DNA from: Chrysemys picta bellii
Lineage: Eukaryota; Chordata; Testudines; Emydidae
Assembly (NCBI RefSeq): GCF_011386835.1
Contig: NC_088791.1
Span: 54,207,498 to 54,271,497, forward strand
Length of the DNA stretch: 64,000 nucleotides
Direction: 5' to 3'
In this document: positions 36,313 through 47,049 of the stretch, one piece after another
How positions within the stretch are numbered: the stretch's first letter is position 1
Layout of the letters: every line of letters begins with the position of its first letter
Position numbers and translations under genes: made by a program
Notes under the pieces: generated by a model
Database searches by the model: none
What the model was told of the DNA's origin: nothing
What the model saw: only the letters and a program-made list of their open reading frames with translations

Positions 36313-36616
36313 TAGGCCTGGTCTACCCTGGGAGGCGGAGGGAGGAATCAATCTAAGTTACGCAACTTCAGCTACATGAATAACGTAGCTGAAGTCGACG
36401 CACTTAGATCTACTTATCGTGGTGTCTTCACTGCAGTAAATCGACAGCTGACACTCTCCCGTCAACTCTGCCTGCACCTCTCACCCTGGTGGAGTACCGG
36501 AGTTGACAGGAGAGCGCTCGACGATCGATTTATCACGTCTAGTCTAGACACAATAAATCGACCCCCACTGGATCTATCGCTGCCCATCGATCCAGTGGGT
36601 AATGTAGACAATGTGG
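36313..36616. mobile_element. CpG-containing palindromic MITE
   Basis: The left end ggcctggtctac and the inverted right end (cattgtctacattac) share the core g-tctac. Inside, cgatttatcacgtctag and ctagacacaataaatcg form a near-perfect hairpin around 36524-36561, with more inverted pairs near the ends (agctacatgaataacgtagct). It is richer in CpG than its surroundings. It is non-coding. Confidence 0.7.
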
Positions 36617-38742
36617 CGCAAGAAAGTCTTTTTTTTTTCTGTTTTCACACCACATGTTATGCAGCAAGTGGTGGTTATGGATTTAATGCTTTAGAATTAA
36701 ACAAGAATTAAACTGGAAGATCACACATGCAGTATTCATTGCTAACTGCAGTTACATAAAGACCATTGCAAACTCCACAACAGTATTTCAGAAAAAAAAC
36801 AGGTTCCTTAAAATTGAAGTGGTGAATGTATCTGTCTCCTAGACAGAAGTTCTAATGCAAACATTTTTGACCAAATTCACAAATGTGAGCTATATGTCAT
36901 GAGAGAATGGAAAAAGGAGGGTGAAGAGATAGTCTCCCATGTGGATAGTCAACAGATTTAAAATATACATATGTTTGTTTCAGCAGATATAGTAATATTA
37001 CCAGGAGAAGTGAGGCTGACTAGAAGATCTAGCCACATAAGGCTTAATTAGGCTGTAGCCTGTCTGACTGTGGATCTGTCGCTTGCATTCAGATATTTGA
37101 CTGAAATGGAAAAGATTAATACAGTATTATTGCAGCTTGATATAGTGCTACTCAGAAGTGCTGTGTTGCATCTTAAGTTGATTCAGAACATACATTTGTA
37201 GTGTTTGGTGAAAATGGCTAAATCACATTATTGTTAGCTAGCTAAAAGGATATTCAAGTATAAGATGTGTAAATATACCGTTCCCTCCTCATCCTGACAA
37301 ATATAATGCCCTGCCAAAATGAGAGATTCAACAAGAAACAACTCAGGATGCTGGCTGTGTATGTAATTACAGGCGTTTGCATGCATGATGTACCATGAGC
37401 CCACCACACCCACTGCCGACTCTGTTTTTGTGAGCAGTCCTGCTGTTCAAATTGTAGAGTAGAATTCTTGTCATTGTTAATACCTTGTATGCTCATGACA
37501 CCAAAGCAGGCAGAAAAAATGGATGATATTATTTGGATCCTCATGCCGTGTATGTCTAGGTAGCCACAAATGAAACTCCTTTGTCACTTGACTTTTTTAT
37601 TCTAACATTAAATCCTTAAATGCACATATATGATACAATTGCACACCTCCTCTCTGTCTATGTGTACATATAAAAACAAATACAGTGATGTATTTATTTG
37701 TAAATATAGGTCTGCATATAGATAACAGATTTTCTTAAGGTGCAGCCATTTGGGATGTTCTGAAGCCTAAATAGAGGAGGTGATAATGTAAAAAGTATCT
37801 TGTCTGATAGAAAGTTGGCTTAATGGTTTGTAATGATGGTAAAGTGCATTTCAGCAGAATATTAATCAACAGAATCAATATCTGTGTGCTCTTGTGCATG
37901 CTGTACAACAGTACATTCTTGGTTATTATATGATGATATCCCTTCAAATAAGAATGGAAAACAGATATCGTGAACAATTAAATAATTTACTAACAGGAAT
38001 TGTGCAGCTAATTCAAAACATCATTGATGAATATATGTCCAAAGTTAACAAGCCATTCTGGGTTAGTATGGCACAATGTAAGTTTTGCTTTTCCTAATAT
38101 CAGTTTATTTTTCACCCCCGTAATTTGTGAATCTGTGAATAAATAAATAAAACACATTTGTTGACCCCTTCTATGCCCTATATGCATATGGGCTTGAGTA
38201 TTTTATTATATGTTCAAGTTAGATTTTTGCATTTGAATGTGCAGCTTAACCCAATGGTTACTAAGTGGGAAGTCACAGCTTGAACTACTGCTGAAGTCTT
38301 CAGCTTCAAGGTCATCCACAGCCTTTTTAATGGTGAGGGAAAGCCAAATCTAAACACAGCCCAGCAAAGTCTGTTGCACTAGATTTGGACCCTATCATAT
38401 GTAGATTGTATTTGAGTGAGGAGTATAATAGAGAGCCAACCTTCTAAGCAATGAAAACAGACTTTTTCTATGTGCATACACCCACAGGATGGTGGTAGCA
38501 AAGATAAAAGAAACAGGGTATAGCATTTCTTCCATAACTGCAAAAAAAAAGTTTAAAATATTTCTAAGATCTTTAGCACGCTTTAAACTGCCCTGTGTTA
38601 TCAGTATTCAACTAAATAGTTTCTATGTCTGAACATATTGAATGCTTTAGTAATTATAAGCTCAAATTCCTATTAAATGAATACTGATCATTATCAGGAT
38701 ATGGACTCTGCTTTTCTTCTTAGGCTATTTTCATTTGTTTCT

Positions 38743-38747
38743 TCTGC
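38743..38747 (+). promoter_or_regulatory. candidate UGC splicing element upstream of the RSLE microexon
   Basis: The word tctgc sits in the pyrimidine-rich tract about 23 nt before the microexon. Neuronal microexons are known to be promoted by SRRM4 (nSR100), which binds UGC-containing intronic motifs in this position. Whether it acts here is inference. Confidence 0.45.
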
Positions 38748-38769
38748 ACCCTTTTAATGGAATATATAG

Positions 38770-38781
38770 GTCTCTTGAAAG
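38770..38781 (+). CDS. NRCAM: NRCAM 12-nt microexon encoding RSLE
   Basis: The twelve bases gtctcttgaaag lie between acceptor atatAG (38768-38769) and donor GTAAGG (38782). The upstream exon ends in AG and the terminal exon starts with T. Insertion therefore gives AG|G TCT CTT GAA AG|T, adding R-S-L-E before SDAEDH without a frameshift. The RSLE insert in L1-family cytoplasmic tails is known to be neuron-specific and creates the tyrosine sorting signal YRSL, read by AP-2 for endocytosis and sorting. The pyrimidine-rich tract before it (about 38711-38756) fits regulated use. I found it by hand because it is far too short for any ORF search. Confidence 0.93.
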
Positions 38782-39294
38782 GTAAGGTTGAAAATTGCAA
38801 GCCTAGCCTGCATAATGTAACAAATTATTTAAATGCAGCACTTTTTTTTTACTAGATAAAAATCAATATATTTCATTTAACCGAATTCATTCTTCATTCA
38901 TATTCAAGAAATCAGTGAATTACGAAGTTTAACAGACTAACTTCATAGCACAGCATAAGCTTTTTCTTTGAAGAACAAAGAACTTGCTCTTATAATGTTA
39001 ACAACCCCCTTTTTAATGCTTGCAGTTCTTTTGCTTCCAAATCAAGAGCAGAATATCTTATCACTGAAAAACCATGCACGATGGAAAAAATGCACTCCCT
39101 CTACTGAAGACATTATATGTTTAAACCATTTCTACACCATGTATTTATCATATCAGTTTGTTTCTACAATGTGATTGCAGGATTGTAGGACTGGCACATG
39201 CTTTTTAAAAGTCTGCATGCATGGTTTGTTTTGGTTTTGCTTTTGTAAATTATGATATGTCTATTAATTATTTGAATTTCCTGTATTTTTCCAG
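38782..39294 (+). other. NRCAM: NRCAM last intron, 0.5 kb
   Basis: This short intron between the RSLE microexon and the terminal exon ends in ctgtatttttccAG. No repeat was recognised in it. Confidence 0.9.
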
Positions 39295-39532
39295 TGACGC
39301 AGAGGATCATAAACCTCTAAAGAAAGGAAGCCGAACACCTTCAGACAGGACTGTGAAAAAGGAGGACAGTGATGATAGTTTAGTTGACTATGGTGAAGGT
39401 GTAAATGGTCAGTTCAATGAGGATGGCTCCTTTATTGGACAATACAGTGGTAAAAAAGAGAAAGAACCTGCAGAAGGAAATGAAAGTTCTGAGGCTCCTT
39501 CTCCTGTCAATGCCATGAATTCCTTTGTTTAA
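39295..39532 (+). CDS. NRCAM: NRCAM terminal coding exon: cytoplasmic tail with FIGQY and PDZ ligand
   Basis: The exon enters in phase 2 after ttttccAG and ends with TAA at 39530-39532. It encodes 79 residues starting [17 protein letters not shown]. The ankyrin-binding motif FIGQY is at 39431-39445 (in GSFIGQYSG). Its tyrosine is the known phosphorylation switch that releases ankyrin in L1-family proteins. The chain ends NSFV, a class I PDZ ligand of the S-x-V type, as known for NrCAM binding to SAP family scaffolds. The whole exon is nearly invariant relative to other vertebrate NrCAM, which makes the gene assignment secure. Confidence 0.99.
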
Positions 39533-41645
39533 TCAAGAAACTCAATTCCCTTCCTACAATATTTTCCATTGTGTTTAAAGCACTTGTGCATCCTCCTTCT
39601 CATGCTAAGAACATACAGGTGACAAAGCTCCTAGCAACAAGATGTTTATACTATGAGAACATATAGGTCAATACAGTTACACACTATAAAAACACAGTAA
39701 GTGATATGTTAGTATGAATCAAAGTGCAAAAGTCAAAAATTTTGCTCTGAATTTGAGTATTTTTGCTTTTTTTAAAAAATAAACTGACAAAAATAATATA
39801 ACATCATCTGATAATGTTATTTCCTGTCGAAAATACAGTATAATGCATGAAAAATGCTACACATTTCACAGATAAACCTGTGTATGCTATTAAAATCTGG
39901 TTTGATACTTTGTTATGCAGTCCTCAGCTGAATCCCTGGATATGAATTCCGTTTTCATTGTCAGAGTGTTATAGTAGTGTTATATAGAACTTCAATGTCT
40001 TTGTGGACATTGTTGTGAAATTGGTGACTTAATGTCTAGCTATCATATGTCTTTTTGCAAGACAATTAGGAACAGTATGTATGGTATATAATTGCTAAAT
40101 GATTTAATTATGACACTTGCATTTGCTGATGCTTACTGAGACCCTGTTATCTGCTCTTTGTTCCTATTACTTTATAGCCTTCCTAATCTATCAAGTATTA
40201 CAGCACTACAGTGTTCTATTTTTACATCGTGTATATGTTGGATTGATTTTAAGACATAAAACAATATCCGTTGCAATGCATTTTGGAATTTGTACAGTCA
40301 CTGAAGTGAAATTTTAAAATGAGACAAAATATTCCAGAAGACACAGGGCAAAATACATTCAGTGCCTTTATAGAATATGCATTCCATAATGCACTGTACT
40401 ACTAAGTTGGTGCAATAAACTGTGATTAGTGAACTACTATCATTGCCAAACAAAGTAACTGGTAAAAAGCAGAGATGTTATGAAACGGTTGAGCTGCAAA
40501 ATGCAAGGTTTAACATTTTTTAAATTACACAAAGCACAATATGATTTTTTTTCCTTGAAGATAAAATAACAGCTTTTAGACAATTAGAGCACAACATGAT
40601 TTCATGGCCTTACACAGTTTACACAAAAATGGCTGAATTCAGATATTTTACTAATGCTGCAAAAACCTAAAACTCTCTTGCAAAATATGTTAAAAAATAC
40701 CATGCCAACAACAGCACATTTTCCTCCGAGTCATTGCTTGACCCATGTGGCAGCTTTTGAAATTATCTACAGCATGAAAGCAGTGTGTAGATTACTGCTC
40801 AGAACCACAAAATTCAAGGAATCTGACAAATGCTAACAAGGTTTAGTGGTAAAGGATTACTGTTATCAGTTACAAAAATATTCTCTCACATACTATATCA
40901 ATCAAACGGTTTACCTCCAAATATGAAATTTTATAACAACCTATGGTTGAAGGAATGCTCAGTTTCATTTGCCAATAAATTGGTTTTTCATAACTTGCAT
41001 CAAGTTTAATTTTAAGTATGCTTTTTATATGTAGATATTTGTTGAATTTGTAAATACACTTAAAGTGTAGATGCTATATGCTTCTAGGTGTTACAAACAA
41101 ATAAACAAAACAAAAAAAGCCTATGTTGTACTGTGTAAGAAGTACTATAGCCAATGGAGTGCTTGGTATTTTAAAGCATCTACTTAAATATATATTTTTT
41201 GCTGTGAAAATGAAATAGTGAACTGTTCTACTTATTTACTGCAGATTTTTAGATATTATCTTAAGAGCTTGTGTCCGTGGATTCCATTAGACCATAGTAC
41301 ACCTTGCAGCTTTTATGTATGTATCGTAGGTAAAGCACAATTTGAAGTCATCACAAATTGAAGTCAGCCGTACAAGCTTCTTTTGCACCGTTAAGCTTTC
41401 CATAATCCATTTTCCTTATGGAAACAAAAACAAAAAATGAACTATATAACACTGATTACAAAGCACAAAGAGAGTTTCTTAATAAGATTTCCCAACGGTA
41501 TTGATAACAATAAAGTGAAATTTTATTCTTCTTTAATTGTAGATGCTGAATTTATCTGTGCATGTAAGGGTACACATACAGGCTCACTTCTGTAATAGTG
41601 CAACAGTTTTTGTATTAAAAATAAATGTGGTTTTAAAATTTCATT
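39533..41645 (+). other. NRCAM: NRCAM 3' untranslated region
   Basis: About 2.1 kb of AT-rich sequence without transposons follows the stop codon, in contrast to the repeat-rich DNA beyond. Several AATAAA words occur (for example near 39777, 40410, 40973 and 41507). The last strong one is at 41620-41625, followed by a GT-rich stretch, so I place the main end near 41640-41650. Short open frames inside it have no support as genes. Confidence 0.75.
41620..41625 (+). terminator. polyadenylation signal AATAAA, likely the distal NRCAM site
   Basis: AATAAA is preceded by tgtatta and followed 20-30 bases later by ttgtttgttctgttc, a GT-rich downstream element. It is the last such combination before the sequence turns into ordinary intergenic DNA. 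Confidence 0.7.
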
Positions 41646-43090
41646 GTTTGTTCTGTTCACAAAATATTGATCTGATTTACCTCATATTTAAGAACTTTTA
41701 AAATGAAAAAACATCATAAATGAACTACAGCCAGGTTATTTTCAGAATGTTGCAGTTCATCATTTCTGTAATATCTGTTGAAAAATATTAATGATGGGCC
41801 TGATCCTTTCCCACTGAAATCAAGTTCTATTCAAGTTCCTTCACTGTTTTCTTTCCCTAGATACATTATTTGATCAAAACTGACGGCATGCTGCAAAAGA
41901 CAAAATTACATCCCCACATTCACCCAAAAAGAGAGACATTCCATACTCATTTGGGCCACTCCTATTTGGGCTCCAAAATAAAATATCTGATTTTCAAAAA
42001 TGCTGAACACCCAGTAGCTCTCATTGACTGTTGAAATCTAGGCAGTCTACAGTAGACAAGATCCATTGCAATGTACACTTCATACCTGGTCTGGACTGGG
42101 TATGAATAGAAACAGATTAGATAGGTGCCTGCCTATGAGTTGTTATTGAGAAAGTAGATAAAGCTGTGGATTTCATGGGTGACAGGAAATAAAGAGAATC
42201 TATGATTCTTGGCCAGGCTAATTTGGAAAAATGATTCTGCTGGTGGGCCATAAGTCCCTTTACCAGTCCTCTCAACCAGGTATGTCATTTGATTACCTGT
42301 GGATATTCTAGTTTCCAGTATATGTGCACACTCACAATTCTGGCACATACAGGTCAGAACTGAGGTATAGAATTGTGCTCCTTTTTCTGTAAATGGGTCT
42401 GTTCTTTTCTCAAGCAATATGCATTCAGGATACATGTAAGGGGGAATTTAGGTACACGCAAGATAGCCATTTCTGTTTTGATTTAAGTGTCATTCCTGGA
42501 AAGAGCTGTGGATCTTTGAATTGTGGTGTTTGAACAAGAGATCTCTTTTTATGATTTTGTTTTATTTGGATGCTTGCAGAAATTAGTGTTCAAACATAAA
42601 GAAAGTTTTAGTATTTTACCTTTTCTTTTTGGCTGTGTTTTTATTGAAATAGTGGTAATTAGGGAGATAATTAGGGGAAATTACCCCTAGGTAATTCCTT
42701 TTGTTGTAGTCTCCTCTCCTGCTGCCCATCCCAGGGAAAAATATTCAGGACAGATTCTTTTTAGGCTCCACCTACCAGAGGAAAAGTGACAAAAGATCTA
42801 TCAACCAAACTTTCTATATAAGCATCTGGCCTGCCTCAGTCTTTCCAAACAGCAAATTCCCGAGCTAAAGAAAGAAAGCAGTACGAGACATCCTGGACTA
42901 CAGTAAAAGAGATGAAAGCAGATTGCCCCAGAGAGGGGAGTAGATTATGATGCAGGTTAGAAGAAGAGGAGATTTCAAGAATGTCTGGTGAGTAAATTTC
43001 CCTATTTGCATATCTCTCTCTCTTCTTCTGTCCTAGGAAAGAACATTTCAAGTAAATGGCAGATGCAGTGAGCAGTATCAAAGGAGGGAG
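41646..43090. other. intergenic sequence after NRCAM
   Basis: No gene was recognised. A degenerate hairpin-repeat piece lies near 41995-42035 (gctgaacacccag...cattgac). A TATA-like ctatataagc at about 42816-42825, followed by pyrimidine-rich DNA, could be the inverted terminal repeat of the neighbouring - strand DIRS element. That is tentative. Confidence 0.6.
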
Positions 43091-43103
43091 AGACTTTCCT
43101 AAG

Positions 43104-43226
43104 GGTCAGAGTAGCAGCCATGTTAGTCTGTATCCGCAAAAAGAACAGGAGTACTTGTGGCACCTTAGAGACTAACAAATTTATTTGAGCATCTCTAAGG
43201 TACCACAAGTACTCCTGTTCTTTTTA
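43104..43226 (+). mobile_element. fold-back SINE-like repeat, second copy
   Basis: The head ggtcagagtagcagccatg through ttatttgagcat is followed directly by an inverted copy of its middle. Thus aaaaagaacaggagtacttg at about 43139 returns as caagtactcctgttcttttt ending at 43225. The flanks share cctaag (43098-43103 and 43227-43232), a probable short target duplication within the longer near-match ctttcctaag/tttacctaag. The structure parallels the copy at 7061-7220. Confidence 0.75.
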
Positions 43227-43502
43227 CCTAAGTGTGCAGCTCATAGGACTTTGCACTCGGGGGAGTGTAATACTTTATGAATGTGTGTGGGGATGAACAT
43301 GTTGCCAGCTGCCTTTTATGCCAATGAAATGGAAGCCTTAGCTATGCTGCCCAGGTGGTGAATATATCCCAATGGGCTTTTGACAGGCTCTAGATATGAT
43401 CTACCATGATTGTAAACCAAAACAATACACATTTTGATCCATCTGATCTGGCAACCACTGGTTTATTGCTGCTTTGCCCTCAGGGCAAGAGAAACCCACA
43501 AC

Positions 43503-43835
43503 TTACTCAAACCCATTTAAACATAATAAACAGAACATCAGAGCATGCTTAATATGTAAAGAATAGAGTCTTCTGTCTCGTGACTCAGGGGGAAGAGTAA
43601 CAATGGGTTCCTTGTCACAAAATCCAGAGTTTGCCTTTGATATTAATGTTAGGGATAAATGGAATGCTGCCTTATCTGGAAAAAAGCTTAGAGATATGGC
43701 AATGAAGAGAAAGCTCAGTTCCCCCTGCTGTCTAGCAAAGGTCATTACAGCTAAGATGATGACCTTGTAGTACCATTTCCCCAGAGAAAGAAGAGACGTC
43801 ACATGAGGACATACAGTACCAAAGAAAATTCCCAA
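43503..43835 (-). pseudogene. DIRS tyrosine recombinase fragment
   Basis: One open frame of 110 codons reads ILAVMTFARQQGELSFLF, then SLSFFPDKAAFHLSLTLIS, EPIVTLPPES and LYSLHIKHALMFCL. The A-R-x-x-x-E-L pattern and the following FFPDK...L-P and L-x-x-L-D/H-x-x-x-AL segments match the DIRS recombinase N-terminal catalytic region. The catalytic tyrosine region is not present. Its open length shows modest decay, but it has no start context and no intact partner genes. Confidence 0.68.
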
Positions 43836-44111
43836 GGATGGACTACTTGTCTGTAAATGGGTTTTTGCAGTAGAAAAAGTTGAGGAAGTCTTTTAAGTGT
43901 TTCTACCTGCAATGGGTCCTCTGATAGCTGACAGTGCCCAAGCATAGAGTCTGTCTTTGCTCTCTGTGAAACTTCGGAAGGATAAAGTTGAGGCCATTTT
44001 ACAAGGAACAGGGTTTGTATTTCTCTACATGGTTTATTTGAAAAACACCTTCCAAATACAAGAGAAAGACTTGTCAGTAGATGGCTACCTTCTGCTCATC
44101 AGGAACTCCAT

Positions 44112-44293
44112 GGGGGGAAGGGATAGCTCAGTGGTTTGAGCATTGGCCTGCTAAACCCAGGGTTGTGCATTCAATCCTTGAAGGAGCCACTTAGGGATCT
44201 GGGCAAAATCAGTACTCAGTCCTGCTAGTGAAGGCAGGGAACTGGACTCAATGACCTTTCAGGGTCCCTTCCAGTTCTATGAGATAGGTATAT
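44112..44293 (+). repeat. Cry I-type tRNA-derived SINE
   Basis: The head is tRNA-like. The A box TAGCTCAGTGG lies at 44124-44134 and a B-box-like gcattcaatcc near 44168-44178, with ggcctgctaaacccaggg between them. The tail actggactcaatgacc...ggtcccttccagttctatga resembles the CR1 3' end, as known for tortoise Cry I SINEs mobilised by CR1. Matching ctccat words at 44106-44111 and 44294-44299 are a likely target duplication. It is nested in the decayed DIRS element and is the best single marker of a turtle genome in the window. Confidence 0.9.
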
Positions 44294-44890
44294 CTCCATA
44301 TATATTATTATCATGGGACAATCTCTTTTCCAAGAACTAGTTTCACTCAACTGTTGTCTCTCAACTTGAGGTGTTCAGACTGAGAGAAGAGAACTGTGCC
44401 TTCCAATAAAAGATCTTCTTTCGTATTTTGGATATATTCTAAGAGGTGGAAGGAATATCCCAGCTGCTGGCTCCCAATGATACACAAGCATATGTGTGCT
44501 CTGGGATTCTGGCTTGACCATCTGGGAGCAGAATCAGGGAAGTTTAACCAGTCTACTGCTGGTGTCCCCATTCTGCACCTGCTCTATGAAAAATTCTGGG
44601 ACTGAAACTCCATTATTTAGAAGTGAGCTAACTACAGCTGAGCCAGTCTCTGATAATATTGCTCTTTCTCTGGAAATAGATGTCTTCCACAGAAAAAAAA
44701 TTAAGACACTGCCCAAAATCCCAGCCCAAGGTCCTCCACCAGGAGTATTTTGCTCTTGGTTTTCTGCATCTATTCCTGTAGGTAGCAGCAGTTCTTTTCT
44801 TGCATTGAAACAAGTTATATCTGTGAAGAATGAAGGGTTTCCAGGTTTTGAGGACTAAGGAGGTGGCATAGTGGTCTAGAAGTTTGATAT

Positions 44891-45366
44891 TCAGACTCTG
44901 TTTGGCTGGAGCCTATATGGGGAACCCAGTCTGAAAGACTGGTATCTTTGGTAATGAAAGAAAAAAGAAGTTTGCTGAAACCTGGAGACATTGGAACCAT
45001 CAGGAGAAAGAAAGCTAAAGGAGCTGAGAGAGAGATAGGTTTCCTTTGGAGATTGGAGGCAATGCTGTAGGACGGAAGGTCTGAGCAGGATCTCTCTCAA
45101 AAATGTTTGGATACCAGCACCACTGTGATCTTTGTAAAGACCCCAGAGATGGAAGAGTCCAAAGAGGAGACCAAGTAACTGAAAGGACATGGCAAAGGAA
45201 CAACTGATGACCATAGTGACTTAGGGCATACAAGTAGCATCCTTGAAGTCAACTGAAAAAAGAAAATCACCCTGGGAGAAACCATACAGGACAGACCTGA
45301 GGGGATGAGAGTTTCCATCTGATATTTGCCCTTCCAGAGATAGCAACTAAATAGCCAATGGTTCAT
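44891..45366 (-). pseudogene. DIRS reverse transcriptase fragment
   Basis: Reading from 45366 downward, a damaged series of frames gives DFLFSVDFKDA-like and FFQLTSRMLLV sequence, then GVFTKITVVLVSKHF. The last corresponds to the APRVFTKVMAVV block of DIRS RT that follows the first catalytic aspartate region. Frame changes occur every 50-100 bases. It fits with the recombinase fragment to its left as parts of one element. Confidence 0.6.
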
Positions 45367-45480
45367 AACTGATGGAATCCACCTATGAGTTTACACACCA
45401 ATACAGTGTGGCAATAAAATCTATTCCCTTTAAGGAATCTGAGAACTGCCTATTTTAGTAGAAGTGCTGAAACCTCAGAG

Positions 45481-47049
45481 TAGAGGGCCAGGAATTTTAA
45501 TGTGTGAGAGTATACAGAGAAAGCAAAAGGGGAGAAGGTCCAAAAGAAACCTGACAGATGAATCTGCCTCACCCAAGTGTCCAGAATGAACAAGGCCCAG
45601 ACTGCTGTGGAGTTGCTGGGCTCCAACAGGAGATAAATAAGAGAGAGGAAGCTGAGCTACATAGATGTCAGGAGGGCCTGTTGGAAGAGAAGGGAGCAGA
45701 AGAAGAGAGAAGCCAAAAAGTGGCTCTAAGTGGATATCGAAGGAAGAAGAGGAACCCTGAATTTCAGTGGAATATTGGCAGAAATGGTGATATATACATG
45801 TTGAGGATCTGGCCCTCTGTGCCCCATGCTCATGGAAGCAGAGGATACAATATGAGCCTAAGTGTAGAAAATGTAGTAATTCATTTGATGTTGGGAGAGT
45901 AAAACAAAATGAGAACTCCCCCAGGACATGATCTCTCTACCTTTGAAACAGAAGTATACAAACTTTGATTTACAACAATGGGCTACCATATATTTTTTCA
46001 TTAGTGCAATAGAAACATAGTGAGAGTTAAAAAAATCTAATATAAAAGCTGTGGAGGTAAAAAAAGAAAAGAAAGAATTCTGCCCTTAATAGCAGGTGCC
46101 TGGGTTCCCCTTGAAATCAGTAGGAGGCACACATACTCATCCAAGTGTAAGTTTTGATCAAAAGTATTCTATAGTTCATTAACTATGAACATGAACACAA
46201 AAATTATATAAAAATCAGACACTGAGCTTCAACCTTGTGCAACCAAAACTCAGTTTGAAATCAGTGATAGAGTTGGTTTCACAAGAAGTGCAGGATTGGA
46301 CCCTCATCTTAATGTAAATTTTACTTCAGCAAAACAGTGACTAGCATTTGTCTATATCTTGGGTATAGATTTCTTCCTGGGGTCGTGCCTATTAAAATGA
46401 TTAAGTACAGAATTGCATGTTTGTGTCTGAGAGAGAAAGAGAAATTTAAAAAGAATAAAACTGTCAGGTTGCCCGTAGTCTTTTTCAGGATTGGTACTCT
46501 ATAGACAATAACACTAGCAGTCTTTTTTCTAACTTGGTTCTTGTTCTTGCCATGATGATCAATTACAGGAACACCTTGCTTTATTTCTCAAATAGCAATT
46601 ATGACCAGTGTGAACCGCACCTTATGTAGGATCCACAGGGTGCTTAGACAAAAAAAAAAAAAAAACCCACCTCTAGCAAACCCAAAGGAGTCCTTGACTG
46701 GGTTACCTACCAATAGCAGGAATTTAAAACTGTTTTAAAAAAATCACTGTTTTTAAAACTGACATGCGCAGCTCTGTGGATCACTTGGAAGTACTTCACA
46801 AACTACTAGTGGTCTGCAGACCAATTTGAGAACCACTGGGTTAAAGTTCCTTTTGCGAATGAGAGATGTTCCAACAGATAAATGGCAGAGCATTTTTCTT
46901 GGTAAGGTGGTGACATGGTGTGAAGACTTGGGGAATCTGTCTGTGCAATTTATGAATTCTGGTTGACATTGTGAAGTTGTTCTTTTGAAAACTGCTGTAT
47001 CACAGAACGTCTCTGTGTCTATTCACTATTGCTGACAAGGCTGTAAGCA
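45481..47049. other. intergenic sequence, no gene recognised
   Basis: A 114-codon open frame at 45558-45902 on the + strand has no recognisable domain. An A run lies near 46650-46666. The word ttgagaaccactg ending at 46838 is a hAT-type end (inverse of cagtggttctcaa), so a hAT fragment probably ends there. Confidence 0.55.
46755..46838 (-). repeat. hAT-type element end fragment
   Basis: Read on the - strand the piece begins cagtggttctcaaattggtc and continues with a GC-richer stretch. The start is the same type as the TIR of the hAT element at 49848. No partner end was found, so it is a fragment or its limits are wrong. Confidence 0.5.

Larger units (their letters stand above)
23969..38769 (+). 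other. NRCAM: NRCAM intron, 14.8 kb
   Basis: This long intron lies upstream of the RSLE microexon. It carries a decayed DIRS element (about 25.9-30.5 kb), a TTAA-flanked DNA transposon (33040-35395) and a MITE (36313-36616). The stretches 24.0-25.6, 30.6-33.0 and 36.7-38.7 kb show no recognisable gene or repeat apart from a pyrimidine-rich tract near 31.58-31.67 kb. Confidence 0.85.
43490..45480 (-). mobile_element. decayed DIRS-type retrotransposon, second copy
   Basis: Pol fragments are readable on the - strand in DIRS order (RT to the right, recombinase to the left). All are damaged and interrupted by a Cry I-type SINE at 44112-44293. No gag was recognised. Limits are those of the recognisable coding remnants, and the terminal repeats were not identified with confidence. 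Confidence 0.7.

Noticed and set aside
37894..38097. 67-codon frame with a protein-like look (REQLNNLLTGIVQLIQNIID)
   Set aside because: It does not match any NrCAM segment, lacks clear flanking splice sites, and skipping it leaves the known protein complete. Kept only as a curiosity.
44112..44185. Functional tRNA gene
   Set aside because: A and B boxes are present but the acceptor stem is not closed, and the sequence continues into a CR1-like tail, as in a SINE.
45558..45902. 114-codon open frame on the + strand
   Set aside because: No domain or homologous family was recognised, and it lies beside a decayed - strand DIRS element. Treated as a chance frame.
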